Of a DNA stretch of 42,374 nucleotides, positions 29,831 to 40,919 are shown in pieces. The stretch is from contig MU621237.1 of the NCBI GenBank assembly GCA_025399215.1, positions 1 through 42,374 of the forward strand. Reading direction: 5' to 3'. The stretch's first letter is position 1, and every line of letters starts with the position of its first letter. Origin of the DNA: Globomyces pollinis-pini. Its lineage: Eukaryota; Chytridiomycota; Chytridiomycetes; Rhizophydiales; Globomycetaceae. The notes under the pieces are model-generated. The model worked only from the letters and a program-made list of their open reading frames with translations, was not told where the DNA came from and searched no databases. The position numbers and the translations under genes are program-made.

Positions 29831-30304
29831 TTATTCTTCAACTTCTGTACTTTCATCAACAACATCTGTGGCGGCTTCATTGCCATCTACAGTTGCAGCA
29901 TCAACTTCTGCCACTTCCTCGTTATCTACAGCTGTAGCATCAACTTCTGTGACTTCAGCTTTACTTTGAACGGCTTCAACTTGATTTGACTCTGCCTGTT
30001 TCGCTGCTTTTCGCGCTTTTGCAGCTTTGACTATGTCCACAATACCTTTGGTTGCGTTTGCAACCTCTCCGGCAGTACCTTCTGCTTCGCCATTAGCACC
30101 AACTGCACCACCAACTCCACCAAGAATTTCTCCAATACCCTTTCCGATACCATCATCTCCAGCTGCTTCTCCGGATGCAGCAGCAACACCTCCAAGAGTT
30201 TTTAGAATTGCTGCTGCTATTTCAGTTCCTTCTCCAGCTGGCACTGGCATGGAATATACAAAAGTACATTGAATCAGAGAAATAAACAAAATATTGAATT
30301 GCAT
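29831..30304 (-). CDS. Small secreted Ala/Gly-rich protein with acidic tail
   Basis: 157 aa, intronless, ATG at 30304. Residues 1-18 form a clear signal peptide (MQFNILFISLIQCTFVYS). The mature part begins with an Ala/Gly-rich helix-prone segment (AAAILKTLGGVAAASG, then GKGIGEILGGVGGAVGANG), a basic AKARKAAKQ patch, and an acidic C-terminus rich in VDA/EVE. It has no cysteines after the signal. Small size, secretion and location between two secreted or anchored phosphatases are consistent with an extracellular or host-interface role, but no function can be assigned. It is encoded opposite to the flanking phosphatases, converging with paralogue 1. Confidence 0.7.
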   Translation of the reverse strand: MQFNILFISLIQCTFVYSMPVPAGEGTEIAAAILKTLGGVAAASGEAAGDDGIGKGIGEILGGVGGAVGANGEAEGTAGEVANATKGIVDIVKAAKARKAAKQAESNQVEAVQSKAEVTEVDATAVDNEEVAEVDAATVDGNEAATDVVDESTEVEE

Positions 30305-30712
30305 TAGGTTAAGTTACCTTCAGATACATATTCAGAGACTATTTATTGTAAACGACCAAGGCTCATACGGGTTTCAATACTGTTTTGGTGTTTGGGGCGA
30401 TTACTTAGAGCCTTGCTGTTAGTGTCAACTGTGCGGTGGAATACTGAAGGATATTAAGTATGGAGCAGTTGGGTTGGGCAGTTTGAACTTGAGAGTGATA
30501 AACAGACCGTGTTTTCTTACACCGCCCAGAAGTTAATCAAATAAGTAAACGGAATTCCAAATGGGAAAATTAGTCGAAAATATGAATTCAATTCATATTT
30601 TTCTATCAAAGTATAACACTAGCACTTTAAGTGTTGATTTGATCTGGTACCTTGGGTCAAAGACATTGTTTCATCTTTACCAATTTCAACTGAAGACTTC
30701 CTGGGCTAAAGG
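30305..30712. other. Divergent spacer
   Basis: About 400 bp between the secreted protein gene (minus) and phosphatase paralogue 2 (plus). It contains an inverted pair GAATTCAATTCATATTTTTC near 30582-30604 and its partial complement. No exon found. Confidence 0.35.
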
Positions 30713-32127
30713 ATGACAAGCAAACGTGGATCGAAACTGATTAAACCTTGCAAATTTCTTATCGTATTGATATTATTAACTTGGATGTTTTTTCAACTGT
30801 CTGCTTTTGACTACATAAAGCCATCACAAATAATTCATACAGAAAACAAAGTAGATATTACTACATTACTAGGTTCAAAATCTCCATATCCAAAAAATGA
30901 ATATGAAAACTATACAGGCACTTGTAAGCTTCAACAAATACATGTTTTTGCTAGACATGCAGCAAGATACGCAACAAGGAGTAAACTCAATAAAATGCAC
31001 ACCCTTGTGCATATATTAAGAGACAATGTATCAAATCAGACCCATCCTAGACTTTCAAACTTGACTATCCCATTTCCAATTGACCAACCTGGTATGCTGG
31101 CTCCTTCTGGGATCAGAGACCTTCAATCCTTTGCCACCAGACTTAAACATCGATATTATGAACTCATTCAGCAGTCAAATGCAACCAGATTGTTTTCAAG
31201 TAATTCAGTAAGTAGTACTGGGAATATTTAACTCACCATAGCCAAGAGTTGTCGATAGTGCAAACATTATCAGGAAAGTGTTATTTGATAATCAATCATC
31301 GAAACTGGAAATAATAAAATCTAGATCCACTGATGCAGATTTAAATCCTACACAGTCTTGTCGTAAATACAAGAAAGATGCCAGATTTGTTCCAATTGAA
31401 GATGAAATATACAAGTCTCGAGTATTGAAACCACTGACAGAAAGGATCAGTAATACAATTGAATACACTCTTACAGACAAACAAGTGTATACATTGATGG
31501 ATATCTGCGCAGCTCAGCTTGCGTTGCTGAATTTTAAAATGGACGACGGAGTTTGCTATCTGTTTACAGAAAATGATTTAATTTCATATGGGATCATGGA
31601 TAATTTGGAAAAATATTACAAATTGGGTTATGGACTTGAAATCAACAAATGGATGACTTGCAGCTACTGGGAGTCTTTGTATTCAGAATTAGCGCAACTG
31701 AATGGTAACCATATCAATATTTCAATGAGATTTTCTCAGTAAACCTTAATGAGTTAATGTTGGTAGTGCAGAAACAATCATTCCTATAGTTACTTCATTG
31801 GGTCTATTCAACGATCCAATCAAACCCACAGCATCACTTACCTTTAATCAGCTGGTTTCTCACCAATTTCAAGTGTCCAAATTTGGTCCCTTTCAAGGAA
31901 ATCTCATTTTTGAAGTATATGATTGTGGAACAGATTCGCGACAAATGCGATTTCTATTAAATGAAAAACCACAACCGATCCCTTCTTGTAAAAAAATGCC
32001 GAACGGTTTATGCAACGTCGATGAGTTCTTCAACATTTATCGAGAGTTATTAAATTGTAAATATGATACTGTGTGTGAGAACAAAAAGAAAACATCTGGA
32101 GGCTGGAATCGCGATTACCTAGTTTGA
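30713..32127 (+). CDS. Membrane-anchored MINPP-like phosphatase, paralogue 2
   Basis: Exons 30713-31207, 31242-31738 and 31767-32127 give 450 aa; introns are 34 and 28 nt. A basic N-terminus followed by FLIVLILLTWMFFQLSAF predicts a type II membrane anchor or uncleaved signal. The signature is FARHAARYAT: the catalytic His and both Arg are kept, but the usual Gly of RHG is Ala. The donor motif SHAETIIPI is intact, with the His codon again split by an intron. The first intron of paralogues 1 and 3 (after LAP-G) is absent here. Several N-x-S/T sites are present. The Gly-to-Ala change might affect rate or specificity (inference). Confidence 0.82.
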
Positions 32128-32731
32128 TCCAACTATTTGGTAAAGTGGATTATTTAGATGGTTATAACATAAATCGTCTTTTTAATATCTTATATAATCA
32201 CTTTTTCCTATTGAATGTAGTGATATTCAATACTTTTGAAATTAATCATCTGTACAAGTGACACAACGGTTAATTCAAGTAACATGTACACTCAACACAG
32301 ATCTTGGACTAATAGCGATAATGAATCACAAACTTAATCATTACATTGCTCATTATCAATAGCTAATGCTGAAGAGTGTGAATATTAATATCAACCATAA
32401 ATGCTGTTGCATAATCATCTGTTTCATTCACATGCAGCGACTTTTTCATGGTTTGACCGTTATTGGCTCAACACATATACCCCAGTTTATGAATTGTAAA
32501 GATAGTAATGAGGTAATGTACTCAGTTTTGTATTCAACACGAGAAGCGTAAAGTAGTTGCTTGGCAGTGAAGTTATACCTACATGTATCAGGGGAGTTAC
32601 AGTGATAGGGTTGAATTTTACACAGTGTACATGAAACGAAATGAAACATACAATTCCATTTGGGGGTTTTTCATCAAGTAAAATCAATCGAATTAAGTAT
32701 AAAATCATACCCAAATTTGTAAAAGTAACGC
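32128..32731. other. Spacer between phosphatase paralogues 2 and 3
   Basis: About 600 bp, AT-rich, with no exon chain recognised on either strand. A TATA-like AAGTATAAAATC lies at 32695-32706, about 30 bp before the next ATG, matching the position of the TATA-like box before paralogue 1. Confidence 0.45.
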
Positions 32732-34137
32732 ATGATGAAATTAAACAATCCTGTACGTGCTGCTATATTTTGTGTACTAGCTTTGGTCGCGTTGTTTTTT
32801 GGTGTTTATTTTGGGATACAAGCTTTTACATCAAAACCTTCAACGAGGTCTTTCAATGTCGGTGCATCTCTCGGTTCAAAGTCACCGTATCCCATCGGCA
32901 ATTACTCTAGCTACCAAGGATCATGCAAGCTGGTACAAGTGCAAATGTATTGTCGACATGGTGTAAGATACGGAACTTCTAAAAACCTTCAAAATATGTT
33001 TGATTTAGCCAGAATGTTTCGAGGAAATTCAAGCAAGATAAATGATTCCAAACTATCAAATTTAACTGTTCCATTTCCTGAAGACCAACCAGGTGAACTA
33101 GCCCCGATTGGTATATATTCATCTATCTGACATATAGGATTTCAAAACCTCAAAGATTTTGGCAAAAGGTGGTTGACTAGATATCCGCAACTCGTGAATT
33201 TACAATCGATCAGTTTACGCTCTAGCAACTCCGTAAGCAGTCAAATCTAATTGTAGTCGCGTGTAATGAACTCTGCTGAGTCCTTTATGAAAGGATTATT
33301 AGATGGTCAAGCACCAAGTGTTAACAATTCAATTATTGGTGATCGAGCAACAGATGCTGATATCAATCCAACCATATCCTGTTCAAAATACATGGTTGAA
33401 GAAAATCTTCATGAAGCGGAAGCGAAGTCATTTAAATCACTAGCATTTACTTCAATGGCTGAGCGTATTAGCAAAAGAATCGGATTCCAATTGTCATTGG
33501 ACCAATCGTTAACTCTGCTTGATCTTTGCATAGCACAAATCGGTTTACTGGAATACAATACCACGGATGGTGTATGTTATCTTTTTGAACAAAAAGATTT
33601 TCAAAACTATGGACTTTTAGATAACGTGGATAAATATTATAGTCTTGGCTATGGACATTCAATCAATACCCAGATGACATGTAGTGCCTGGACAGGAATC
33701 TATAATGAAATGAAAAACGCTAGGAAGAAGGGACCATCAATGTCACTTCGATTCACTCAGTAAGTCAACTGATATTAATTTGAAGCGCGGAAACTATTAC
33801 CCCATTAGTAGCATCTTTGGGTTTATTTAACGACACGGTCTCTCCAACTGGATCTATGCCTTTTGACAGTCTCATGAATAATCAATTTCAAATTTCAAAA
33901 ATCAGTCCTTTTCAATCAAATATCATTTTCGAAGTTTATGAATGTGAACAAGACGGACTATCACTTCGAATACTTCTAAATGAGAATCAAGTAGATATTC
34001 CCAATCTACGAAAACAAGCGGATGGGTTATACTCTTTCAAGGATTTTTTTAAAAAGTACAAATCATTGATTGAATGTGATTACGACCAAGTTTGCGGAAA
34101 TCGAATTCAAACATTTGGTGGTTGGAATTCAAAGTAG
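32732..34137 (+). CDS. Membrane-anchored MINPP-like phosphatase, paralogue 3
   Basis: Exons 32732-33110, 33138-33232, 33257-33759 and 33786-34137 give 442 aa; introns are 27, 24 and 26 nt. A hydrophobic helix (AAIFCVLALVALFFGVYFG) follows a short basic head, predicting type II anchoring. The signature is YCRHGVRYGT with an extra Cys before the catalytic RHG. SSNS is spliced to SRVMNSAESF, a divergent version of PRVVDSA. The donor is FTHAETITPL with the His codon split by the last intron. All three paralogues share the domain order and C-terminal T/FGGWN; paralogues 1 and 3 share three intron positions. Function as for paralogue 1. Confidence 0.85.
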
Positions 34138-34660
34138 ACTCCATTCCAATATATTTATTCTCCGTCGACAAGCCACATGTGCTATAAATTCAAAATTCTT
34201 TTCTTCTCTTTTTCATATGAAATCAATCTGTGTCAATTCGGTTCGAAGAAATGAAAATGACTTCAAGCTGAATTGGTTCAGTTTGATCCTTTCGCTCATG
34301 TAACTTATGTTGCCGGAGAGGTCTTTATTGAAGTCTGTATCTCTGTGCTTTCATGATCATGTAGCTAGATTAACATCGACATCTCCACGTTGATTGGGAT
34401 TCTTTATTTCCTTTCAACACTATTTTTTGACGATACAATCTGAAGTTTTGAGCACATTCTGTTCGATAATTTCTCTAATTTTTAAGGAGTTTTGAATTCA
34501 TGTTGCGTAGATATATTGAGTGTGGGAAATGTTGACAAATTAACTTTGAATTATTTATAACTTGCTACAGTTTCTTGCACGATATACGTGGTAGCTGTTT
34601 TCCTTCTCATGTTAACAGCACTTTAGTTGTTAATAATTTCATGTTTTCCTTTATTATATC
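34138..34660. other. Spacer after the phosphatase cluster
   Basis: About 520 bp between two convergent genes. No coding chain, RNA gene or repeat was recognised. Confidence 0.4.
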
Positions 34661-36391
34661 CTACTCTTTTGCTTGGTTTAATACTGCAGATGCTGCTTTG
34701 CTATCAACCTCTGCTTGATTCACTTCCACACCACATGATATTATCCATTTGGTAGTATTTCTAATAATTTCTTTGGTAATCTTCTCATCAGGTCGTGCAA
34801 ACCCCAATATCTCTGCCAAAAACACAATGCTTAAAGTTGGACGATAAGCTTTCGCCAGTTTCGCAAATGTTTTCAGTCTCTCTCTTGCAATAAATTCGTC
34901 AATCAAGTAACCTGACATTGCTGGAGAATCATGGTATAATCTAAAGAAAGTGGGATAGTCACCATTCGATAAACTTGAACGAATAGAGAGTGCATGTTTA
35001 ACACAAGGTCCTGGATCTGAAATTGAACTAAAGATTTCGATTAACCCTTGGCGATTGTTTGTATGTAGCATATAGATGATTCGGTATGCTGTAAACTCAT
35101 CTACACAACCTTTAATATTGTAAATGGTATATAGCAGCTTTAATTGCCCAGAACATTGATTAAATTCACCTAAATCACCCTATTGCTATAAACAACTAAT
35201 TAAAAACCTTTTCAATAGCTATCCTTGCATGAGTTTCATAAACAGTGGCCGTGAACTAATTATTAATAATAAAAATGTTTACTTCGTTACGAATATCCTG
35301 AACTGTTAAATCCTGTCGAAGACTTTTGAATTGATCACAGATATATACATAATTAGTTTCATCTTTCCATTTCTTTTTCAACAACTCCAGAGTCTTTTTC
35401 AAGACAGAGAGTGGTCGTACTGTTGACGGATCAGGTGGTGCAGTTAATCTAAGATATCCCTTTTCCAATTCCATACATGTTCCTACTATTGGTTGCCAAA
35501 TATTTTCATCTGGATTAGGATCGATTTCAAAATTCGAAGAAATCTTCATTCTAGCAACTTTTTTGGTAAATTTTGGAGATACATTTGATTTTATATTGAA
35601 CCTGTTTTGTCTTTGGTTTTTTCGCTCCATTTCCGCTACTTGATATGCAGTGGGTAAATTGGATATATCCACAGGTTTCTCTTCTTCTTCATCATCATCA
35701 AAAACAGATCTTTGTGAAGTCACTGGTGCAACAGCCGCTAGCAAATTGTTTTGCTTTCTCTTCTTATTATAATCTAAACTCATAAACGACTGTGGTGCTT
35801 TTTTAGGTATCGTTGGTATCACATGTGCTGGTGTATTCAGGCTTGATTGTTAGACTAAAATCATTACTCTGGAATGGGCATTTTAGTCCAATCAGTACTC
35901 CAAAGCGAGTTATTTGCTTTTGCAACTGCGATCAAAGCTTTAAGCTTCTGTTCCATCAATTCTTTTTGTGGTCCAGTTGGTGCAGTGTCAAACACTCTTT
36001 TAACGTATAACCTATAGGTAAATATTTGAAGAATATACTTCATGGAAGCAGGAAAACCAGAGCCTCCAGTCGATTCATTTGGTTTTGGAGGAGGAGTAGG
36101 AGCGTAAGACGGTGCTACAGTTGTTGCAGGAACAAAACCAGGAACTTTAGTTGATGGTTGTGATTTTTGGATAGGAGCACTACTTTGTTGGCCCCATCGA
36201 CTCGGCTTTTGGTTTTTAGTAACAGCTGCAGCGTATGAAGTTGGTTGTTGATAATACTGAGCTAGAATCGAAGCCTGTTGTTGATGCATCTGTGCTTGCT
36301 GTTGATACTGCATCCATGCTTGGTATCGCTCTATATCTTCTTTAGTCCTGATATTTAAATCTTTGGTAATTTCATTACCATGGAGTACCAT
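34661..36391 (-). CDS. Thp3/LENG8 family SAC3-domain protein
   Basis: Five exons: 36391-36039, 36011-35868, 35841-35283, 35255-35208 and 35179-34661 (540 aa). Introns are 27, 26, 27 and 28 nt. The N-terminus is Gln/Pro/Ala-rich. A conserved LENG8 block follows (PASMKLYVKRVFDT, LIAVAKANNSLWSTDW, assembled by splicing), a linker with DDDEEEE, then the SAC3/GANP domain: VGTCMELEKGYLRLTAPPDP, STVRPLSVLKKTL, ICDQFKSLRQDLTVQDIRNE joined to FTATVYETHARIAIEK and GDLGEFNQCSGQLKLLY. With Csn12 and a PCI partner, Thp3 acts in transcription elongation and mRNA export or splicing. Exon 4 is 48 nt. Confidence 0.92.
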
Positions 36392-36590
36392 CTGGCTTCA
36401 ATCCACTCATCTGTTCGATAAATTTGGAAAAAAATTGTGAACGTGAAGTAGATACAACAGTACAACTTTTGAGGAACTTCAAGTTAAGGCTAAAAGTAAC
36501 TTAAAAATTGGTGAAGAGTTGCAATGTTAGTCGCAGAAATGGGTTTCTATAATGATGATATTTTTTTATTTGTGTGAATCCATATGCTTT

Positions 36591-37653
36591 TCAGTAGATC
36601 TTACTAGCTATCCACCAGATGAATTTCTTTCCAAGATACAGACGCGAAATTATTCCAATAGCTACAGACACTCGAACCGCAGTTATAATCCCTAATCCAC
36701 AACTGCTGTTAGTATAAGCTTGCTATACCTGATGTTACTTCTGTCTAGCCATGTACATAATTGGCGAGGTTTTCCCAATGATAGAAGGCTGATCATACCA
36801 TCAACATCCCAAGATGAGTATCTTGGAGATCCTTTATGGGCAATCGGAGAGTAACCCATAAGTGTTAATAAATCACTGGTCATCCACAAAGTCAGTCCCC
36901 ACAATGGATACTTTTTAGCAGTCAAATTTACTTGCTTTCCTGTTGAAATTTCACAATAACTTTCATCTATTGGAATACCAAAAAATGAAAATCCTCCAAC
37001 AGCTGCTTCTAAGAAGCCGCCAATTAATGCGTTCACTTGTTTGGGGAACAAATGGTTTGAAATGTTGAAGTAAATAGGTTCCCAAACCTTTGAATCAACC
37101 AAGTTAGTTATAGGCACCCAATATATGCTTTGGATTTCATCTTCGTTCAACGTCATTGTGGGTGTGTTATGGTTTAACTGTATATATATAAAGCAACAAA
37201 GAACCATCAATGTTCTCCTACTTGCTGGAGCTTTCACATCTCTGTCCTACAACTTAATACTTATGCCAAGTACATTTAGCCTTCCCAAATATTGAAAATC
37301 TTTAGATTTCAAATCCAACCCAATTTCTTCCAAAGTTTCTCTTTCGACTGTTTCTCTGTCAGTTTCTCCTTTGTCTTGTTTTCCTCCTGGAAATGCTATA
37401 TGACCACTCCAGCGATCTCTTGGACTAAATGCCCTTCTAATAAACATAATCTCCAACTCGTCACCATCTCCATCCTTCAACAACTCTGTGATATTTGAAT
37501 ATGATTTTGATGAATTTTTTGAACGCAATACAGCAACGACACTTGCCCTCTTGCCATTGGCTGAGTCATTACCAATAGTTATCGAATCAGCGTTCTATTC
37601 ATTATTCAATCATCTTCCAATACCTTTAAATTTTTCAATAAAGTCTGCAGCAT
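36591..37653 (-). CDS. Nudix hydrolase, CoA-pyrophosphatase type, with C-terminal TM helix
   Basis: Exons 37653-37624 (30 nt), 37594-37274, 37246-36729 and 36702-36591 give 326 aa; introns are 29, 27 and 26 nt. The 10-codon first exon starts MLQTLLKNLK. The Nudix box is intact (GGKQDKGETDRETVERETLE then EIG), preceded by RDRWSGHIAFPGG as in the NUDT7/PCD1 subgroup. A downstream LNEDEIQSIYWVPI segment matches the family's WVPL block. The last intron (TACTAAC branch motif) joins DRSNIS to a hydrophobic helix GLGIITAVRVSVAIGIIS, giving a membrane-anchored C-terminus. Reading without it ends early at 36692. The protein probably hydrolyses CoA or related nucleotide diphosphates. Confidence 0.85.
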
Positions 37654-37820
37654 AAATGGCAAAAACCAGCCGTCATCATTTTATTGGTCTCCATTGACCC
37701 AATACTTTAACGACTTTAAAACATTGTTTCCTAGATCTTTCAGAATGGCTTCGAGTGATCCGGTTCCATGTTTCATTCCGATTGACGTCATAAATTCTTT
37801 CACCATCAAATATCTGTTCA

Positions 37821-38835
37821 ATGCAAACAACACCAACTTTCATTTATTATCCGTCTCCTACGGTTGTTATTGGAGTCGCTGCCATGCTCGGATACGCTAC
37901 GTATTGTTTTTATTCTAAAAGGCCAAGAACCTTTGGTTCTGGGTATTTATTATTATGTTTTAACCAATCAGATTGTAATATATTTACGCTAATTATATAT
38001 AGACCATTCCCTCATATGCTCATGTCTCATCGAGGAGGCTCTCGTGAATATGTTGAAAATACTATGCCTGCCTTCAGACACTCTGCACGGCTGAAGGTAG
38101 ATCTGCTAGAATTGGACGTTCAATACACAAAGGATGGAAAAGTGGTGATATTTCATGATCTGGATTTGGGTAGAATATGCGGATTGCCAGACAAGAAGAT
38201 AAATGATTTGTAAAGGATACATTGTTTTTATTCATTTCTTTATTAGTAATTATAAGGATTTACCTCCAATTATCATACCAGAAGATTTAAAATCAAAATC
38301 GGAAGTGGTCAATGATGAAGAATCTACAAAAATTCCTTTATTGGAAACATTATTTCAAGAATTTCCAACATATCCAATGCAAATTGACGTAAAATATGGT
38401 CCTGAACCTCTTGTTATTGAGGTGGGGCAAATGATAAAGAAATTGAAACGAGAAAATGTTACTCTGTGGGGTTCATTTAGGCCATCTGTAAACAATTTAT
38501 GTTACAAGCATTTCGGCACTTCCATCCCGTTATTCTTTGATGTATATCGGTTTTCTAAATTGTACATTGCCTACTGGATTGGGTGTTTATGGTTGATAGA
38601 TTTTAGAGAAACAGCAGTAATTATGCCCAATTTAAAATTCCTAATGTGTCGCAAACTTTTCAAAGCAATCAATCGTCAAGGCATATCGATTATTGTTTTT
38701 GGAATGAAAGGTTCTTTAAATACGGATTCAGAATGGGAAGAGATAAGGAAAATAGGAGCAAATGGAATCTGTACAGATTACCCTACAAATCTTAAAAGTT
38801 GGTTAAAAGCTCACCCACTTGATAAATATCCTTGA
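37821..38835 (+). CDS. Glycerophosphodiester phosphodiesterase, GDPD1/GDE-type
   Basis: Exons 37821-37942, 38003-38209 and 38247-38835 give 305 aa; introns are 60 and 37 nt. An N-terminal TM helix (VVIGVAAMLGYATYCFY) precedes the GDPD domain: SHRGGSREYVENT (catalytic His/Arg and Asn), LLELDVQYTKDGKVVIFHD (Glu-x-Asp metal site and second His), then MQIDVKY and a C-terminal GANGICTDYP. The 60-nt intron can be read as 29 nt + ATT + 28 nt, which would add a single codon-equivalent without frame change (GG|ATT|A). The enzyme cleaves glycerophosphodiesters, or lyso-phospholipids in the membrane-bound GDPD1 group. Confidence 0.88.
37943..38002 (+). other. 60-nt intron readable as twin introns around a 3-nt exon
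   Basis: 37943-37971 (29 nt, ends CAG) and 37975-38002 (28 nt, ends TAG) are both normal-sized GT-AG introns separated by ATT at 37972-37974. Either one 60-nt intron or two introns with a 3-nt exon preserve the frame; the product would differ by one residue (insertion of Leu in FGSG-PFPH). Confidence 0.5.
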
Positions 38836-39143
38836 TGTAGTTAACGGTTTACCTTCTATCTAAGGTCAATAAATATATCTGTCCTCCAATCACATTCTCA
38901 TTCTTCTCAATGTCATGATCTCAAATAATAAGGTACATGGAAAGACCCCAAGCCAACGGCGTTCGGAAAATGTATTCATTACATGTGTATAGTTTTTACA
39001 TCAATGCTAAATTAAATTCTTTGATAAAAAAAGATTCAGAGAAGCAATAGCAAGTAACAATCTACATATGAATGCCATTAATCAGTCTTTTGCTTCAAAT
39101 TAATTGTGGATACGGTGCTTCTTTATTTGTAAATAACATTCGA
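38836..39143. other. Convergent spacer
   Basis: About 300 bp between convergent stops; it contains an AATAAA-like ATAAATA at about 38869 suited to the upstream gene's 3-prime end. Nothing else was recognised. Confidence 0.4.
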
Positions 39144-40325
39144 TTAATAGAAGTGACCATTAAGTGCATTCAAAACAGCCCAAGCATCTTCATCCCATGG
39201 TTTCACTCCCTGACAAAGCAATTCATTCACCTCTTCGTCTGTGAATCCCCCATTCTGGATTCTTTGTTCTTCTAAATCGGACTCATCATCTGAACAATAA
39301 GAATCTTCGTCTTCGGTGTCATAATCAGGCAACAGGTGAACATTGGTGATGGAAGAAACATAATTTTTGGTTTCCTCCAGTTTCTGAGTAGCAGCCCATT
39401 GACAAATAGACAACATAATGAGTCCAGTATCATCTTCACTATTCACATCACCCATGTACACGACATAGCCCATGCTATCAATTCGTTTCATTGCAACAGC
39501 GACGTTTGATTTATCAGACAGATACATGCAATCTCGGGTAGCTACTCCGGATACCATTAGTGACTTTATATTATAATGCATTGGAAAGTCATAACCAATC
39601 AAAGCATACTTCGCAGTCGCTCCAGCTGCTTTGAATGAATGAGTCTCTCTACTGTAACTTGAATTCCTCCAGTTACAACCAAGTTCTGCAAATATTTTGT
39701 CAAAATTTGGCATATTTGTAAATGATGGAAACAATCCTCCAAATAATACAGTTCCATGACATTCTTTTAAATAAGCTTTGAGTAATGCGAGAACATCCCC
39801 GTGTTGCACTCGATATGCACCCAATACCAAAACGATTTTAGGTTTTTGAAGAAGCTTCTCTTTAAATGATTGAACATCATTTGCATGAACCAGTTCCAGT
39901 CCCGATTCATTTCTGATTTTGGCAACATTGGGTTCCAAGTAATCGAAAGTAGCTAAAGTATTTCCAATATCTAAAATAAGAGCTTTTGGGTTTGAAGACT
40001 CTGGTACAGGCTTGGGTATGGCAGATGTTGTGATGCCTCCAATTCGCACAGTCTTTGGTGGTTTGTTCAAAGTTGCAAATTCCACAACAGGATTTCCATA
40101 ACTTTTAACTTTCTGCTCCTGTTCAGATCCAAATACAGTTTGAACATTTTCAGATTTTGAAAGGATAGAATGAGAGTAGATACAATTGGAACCATACTCA
40201 CATTTTCCATACACAATCAAATTTCCACAATTCAAGATCGTTTTGTTTGGTTGTTGGTGAGAGAAACGACAAGCATCTCCCTTATTACAAGTCCCTTTAC
40301 TAAAAAATCTGCATGGTTTGGTCAT
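39144..40325 (-). CDS. Two-CCCH-zinc-finger protein with amidotransferase/ThuA-like fold region
   Basis: 393 aa, intronless. The start is ATG 40325; seven further codons upstream lack an ATG. Two CCCH fingers lie at residues 4-23 (C-x7-C-x5-C-x3-H, CRFFSKGTC...CRFSH) and about 32-53 (C-x8-C-x5-C-x3-H, ending CIYSH). A region of about 190 residues follows (KALILDIGNTLATFDY, IVLVLGAYRVQHGDV, GTVLFGGLFPSFTNM, YVVYMGDVNSEDDTGLIML) that reads as alternating beta strands and helices like class-I amidotransferase/ThuA domains. The C-terminus is very acidic (DYDTEDEDSYCSDDESDLEE). RNA binding is likely from the CCCH fingers; the role of the second domain is unknown. Confidence 0.75.
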   Translation of the reverse strand: MTKPCRFFSKGTCNKGDACRFSHQQPNKTILNCGNLIVYGKCEYGSNCIYSHSILSKSENVQTVFGSEQEQKVKSYGNPVVEFATLNKPPKTVRIGGITTSAIPKPVPESSNPKALILDIGNTLATFDYLEPNVAKIRNESGLELVHANDVQSFKEKLLQKPKIVLVLGAYRVQHGDVLALLKAYLKECHGTVLFGGLFPSFTNMPNFDKIFAELGCNWRNSSYSRETHSFKAAGATAKYALIGYDFPMHYNIKSLMVSGVATRDCMYLSDKSNVAVAMKRIDSMGYVVYMGDVNSEDDTGLIMLSICQWAATQKLEETKNYVSSITNVHLLPDYDTEDEDSYCSDDESDLEEQRIQNGGFTDEEVNELLCQGVKPWDEDAWAVLNALNGHFY

Positions 40326-40919
40326 TACTACACTTGAAATATTCAATCAATTGAATGAAGAGTGAAAACCATAAAAAATGATATCCTGGTCACAAACTTT
40401 TCATTTAGTCAAAAAAGTTCCGGTTTAGTGTCAAGGGTTTTCAAAGCGAAGGCATTGGTCTTTGTTCAACATCCACAGCGTTGATTGACAAGTCGTAACT
40501 CAGTTGCAATTCAGCTTCAAAAAGATTTGAATTGATTTTTGTCTTAGATACCTATACATCGGATTCACTAGATAATCTGGATTCGGGTTTCAGTGCTGCG
40601 ACAGTTGAACTCGGCTACGGAAAAATTAATAAATTCCATAGCCAAGCATCTGAATTATTAACATAGGACTAAAAGATTCTAATTGACTTAACATCAAATA
40701 TGGTTCATTTAAAGTGTTAGATCGCTTTTATGTACATCTTAATTGGAATTGACTTTGTATTGAATAATACTATGAGTTGATCCAAATACACGATTAATTT
40801 TAACCTAGTCCAGCACTCGGCGAAGCAGAACCACAAGCTGTAATCTAATTGGTTACATCGCTGCATCCGAGGATCTCACCGGGTGTGAAAGATTCCCTAA
40901 ATCATATCTCAATTACAAA
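40326..40919. other. Spacer upstream of the Crinkler-type gene
   Basis: About 590 bp between divergent starts. GC is locally higher at 40800-40900. No exon chain, tRNA or repeat was recognised. Confidence 0.4.

Noticed and set aside
37694..37918. 74-codon plus frame upstream of the glycerophosphodiesterase
   Set aside because: It overlaps the conserved N-terminal TM exon in another frame and has no supporting features.
40801..40890. Possible tRNA in a GC-richer patch
   Set aside because: No cloverleaf pairing or GGTTCGAATCC-type T-loop could be drawn.
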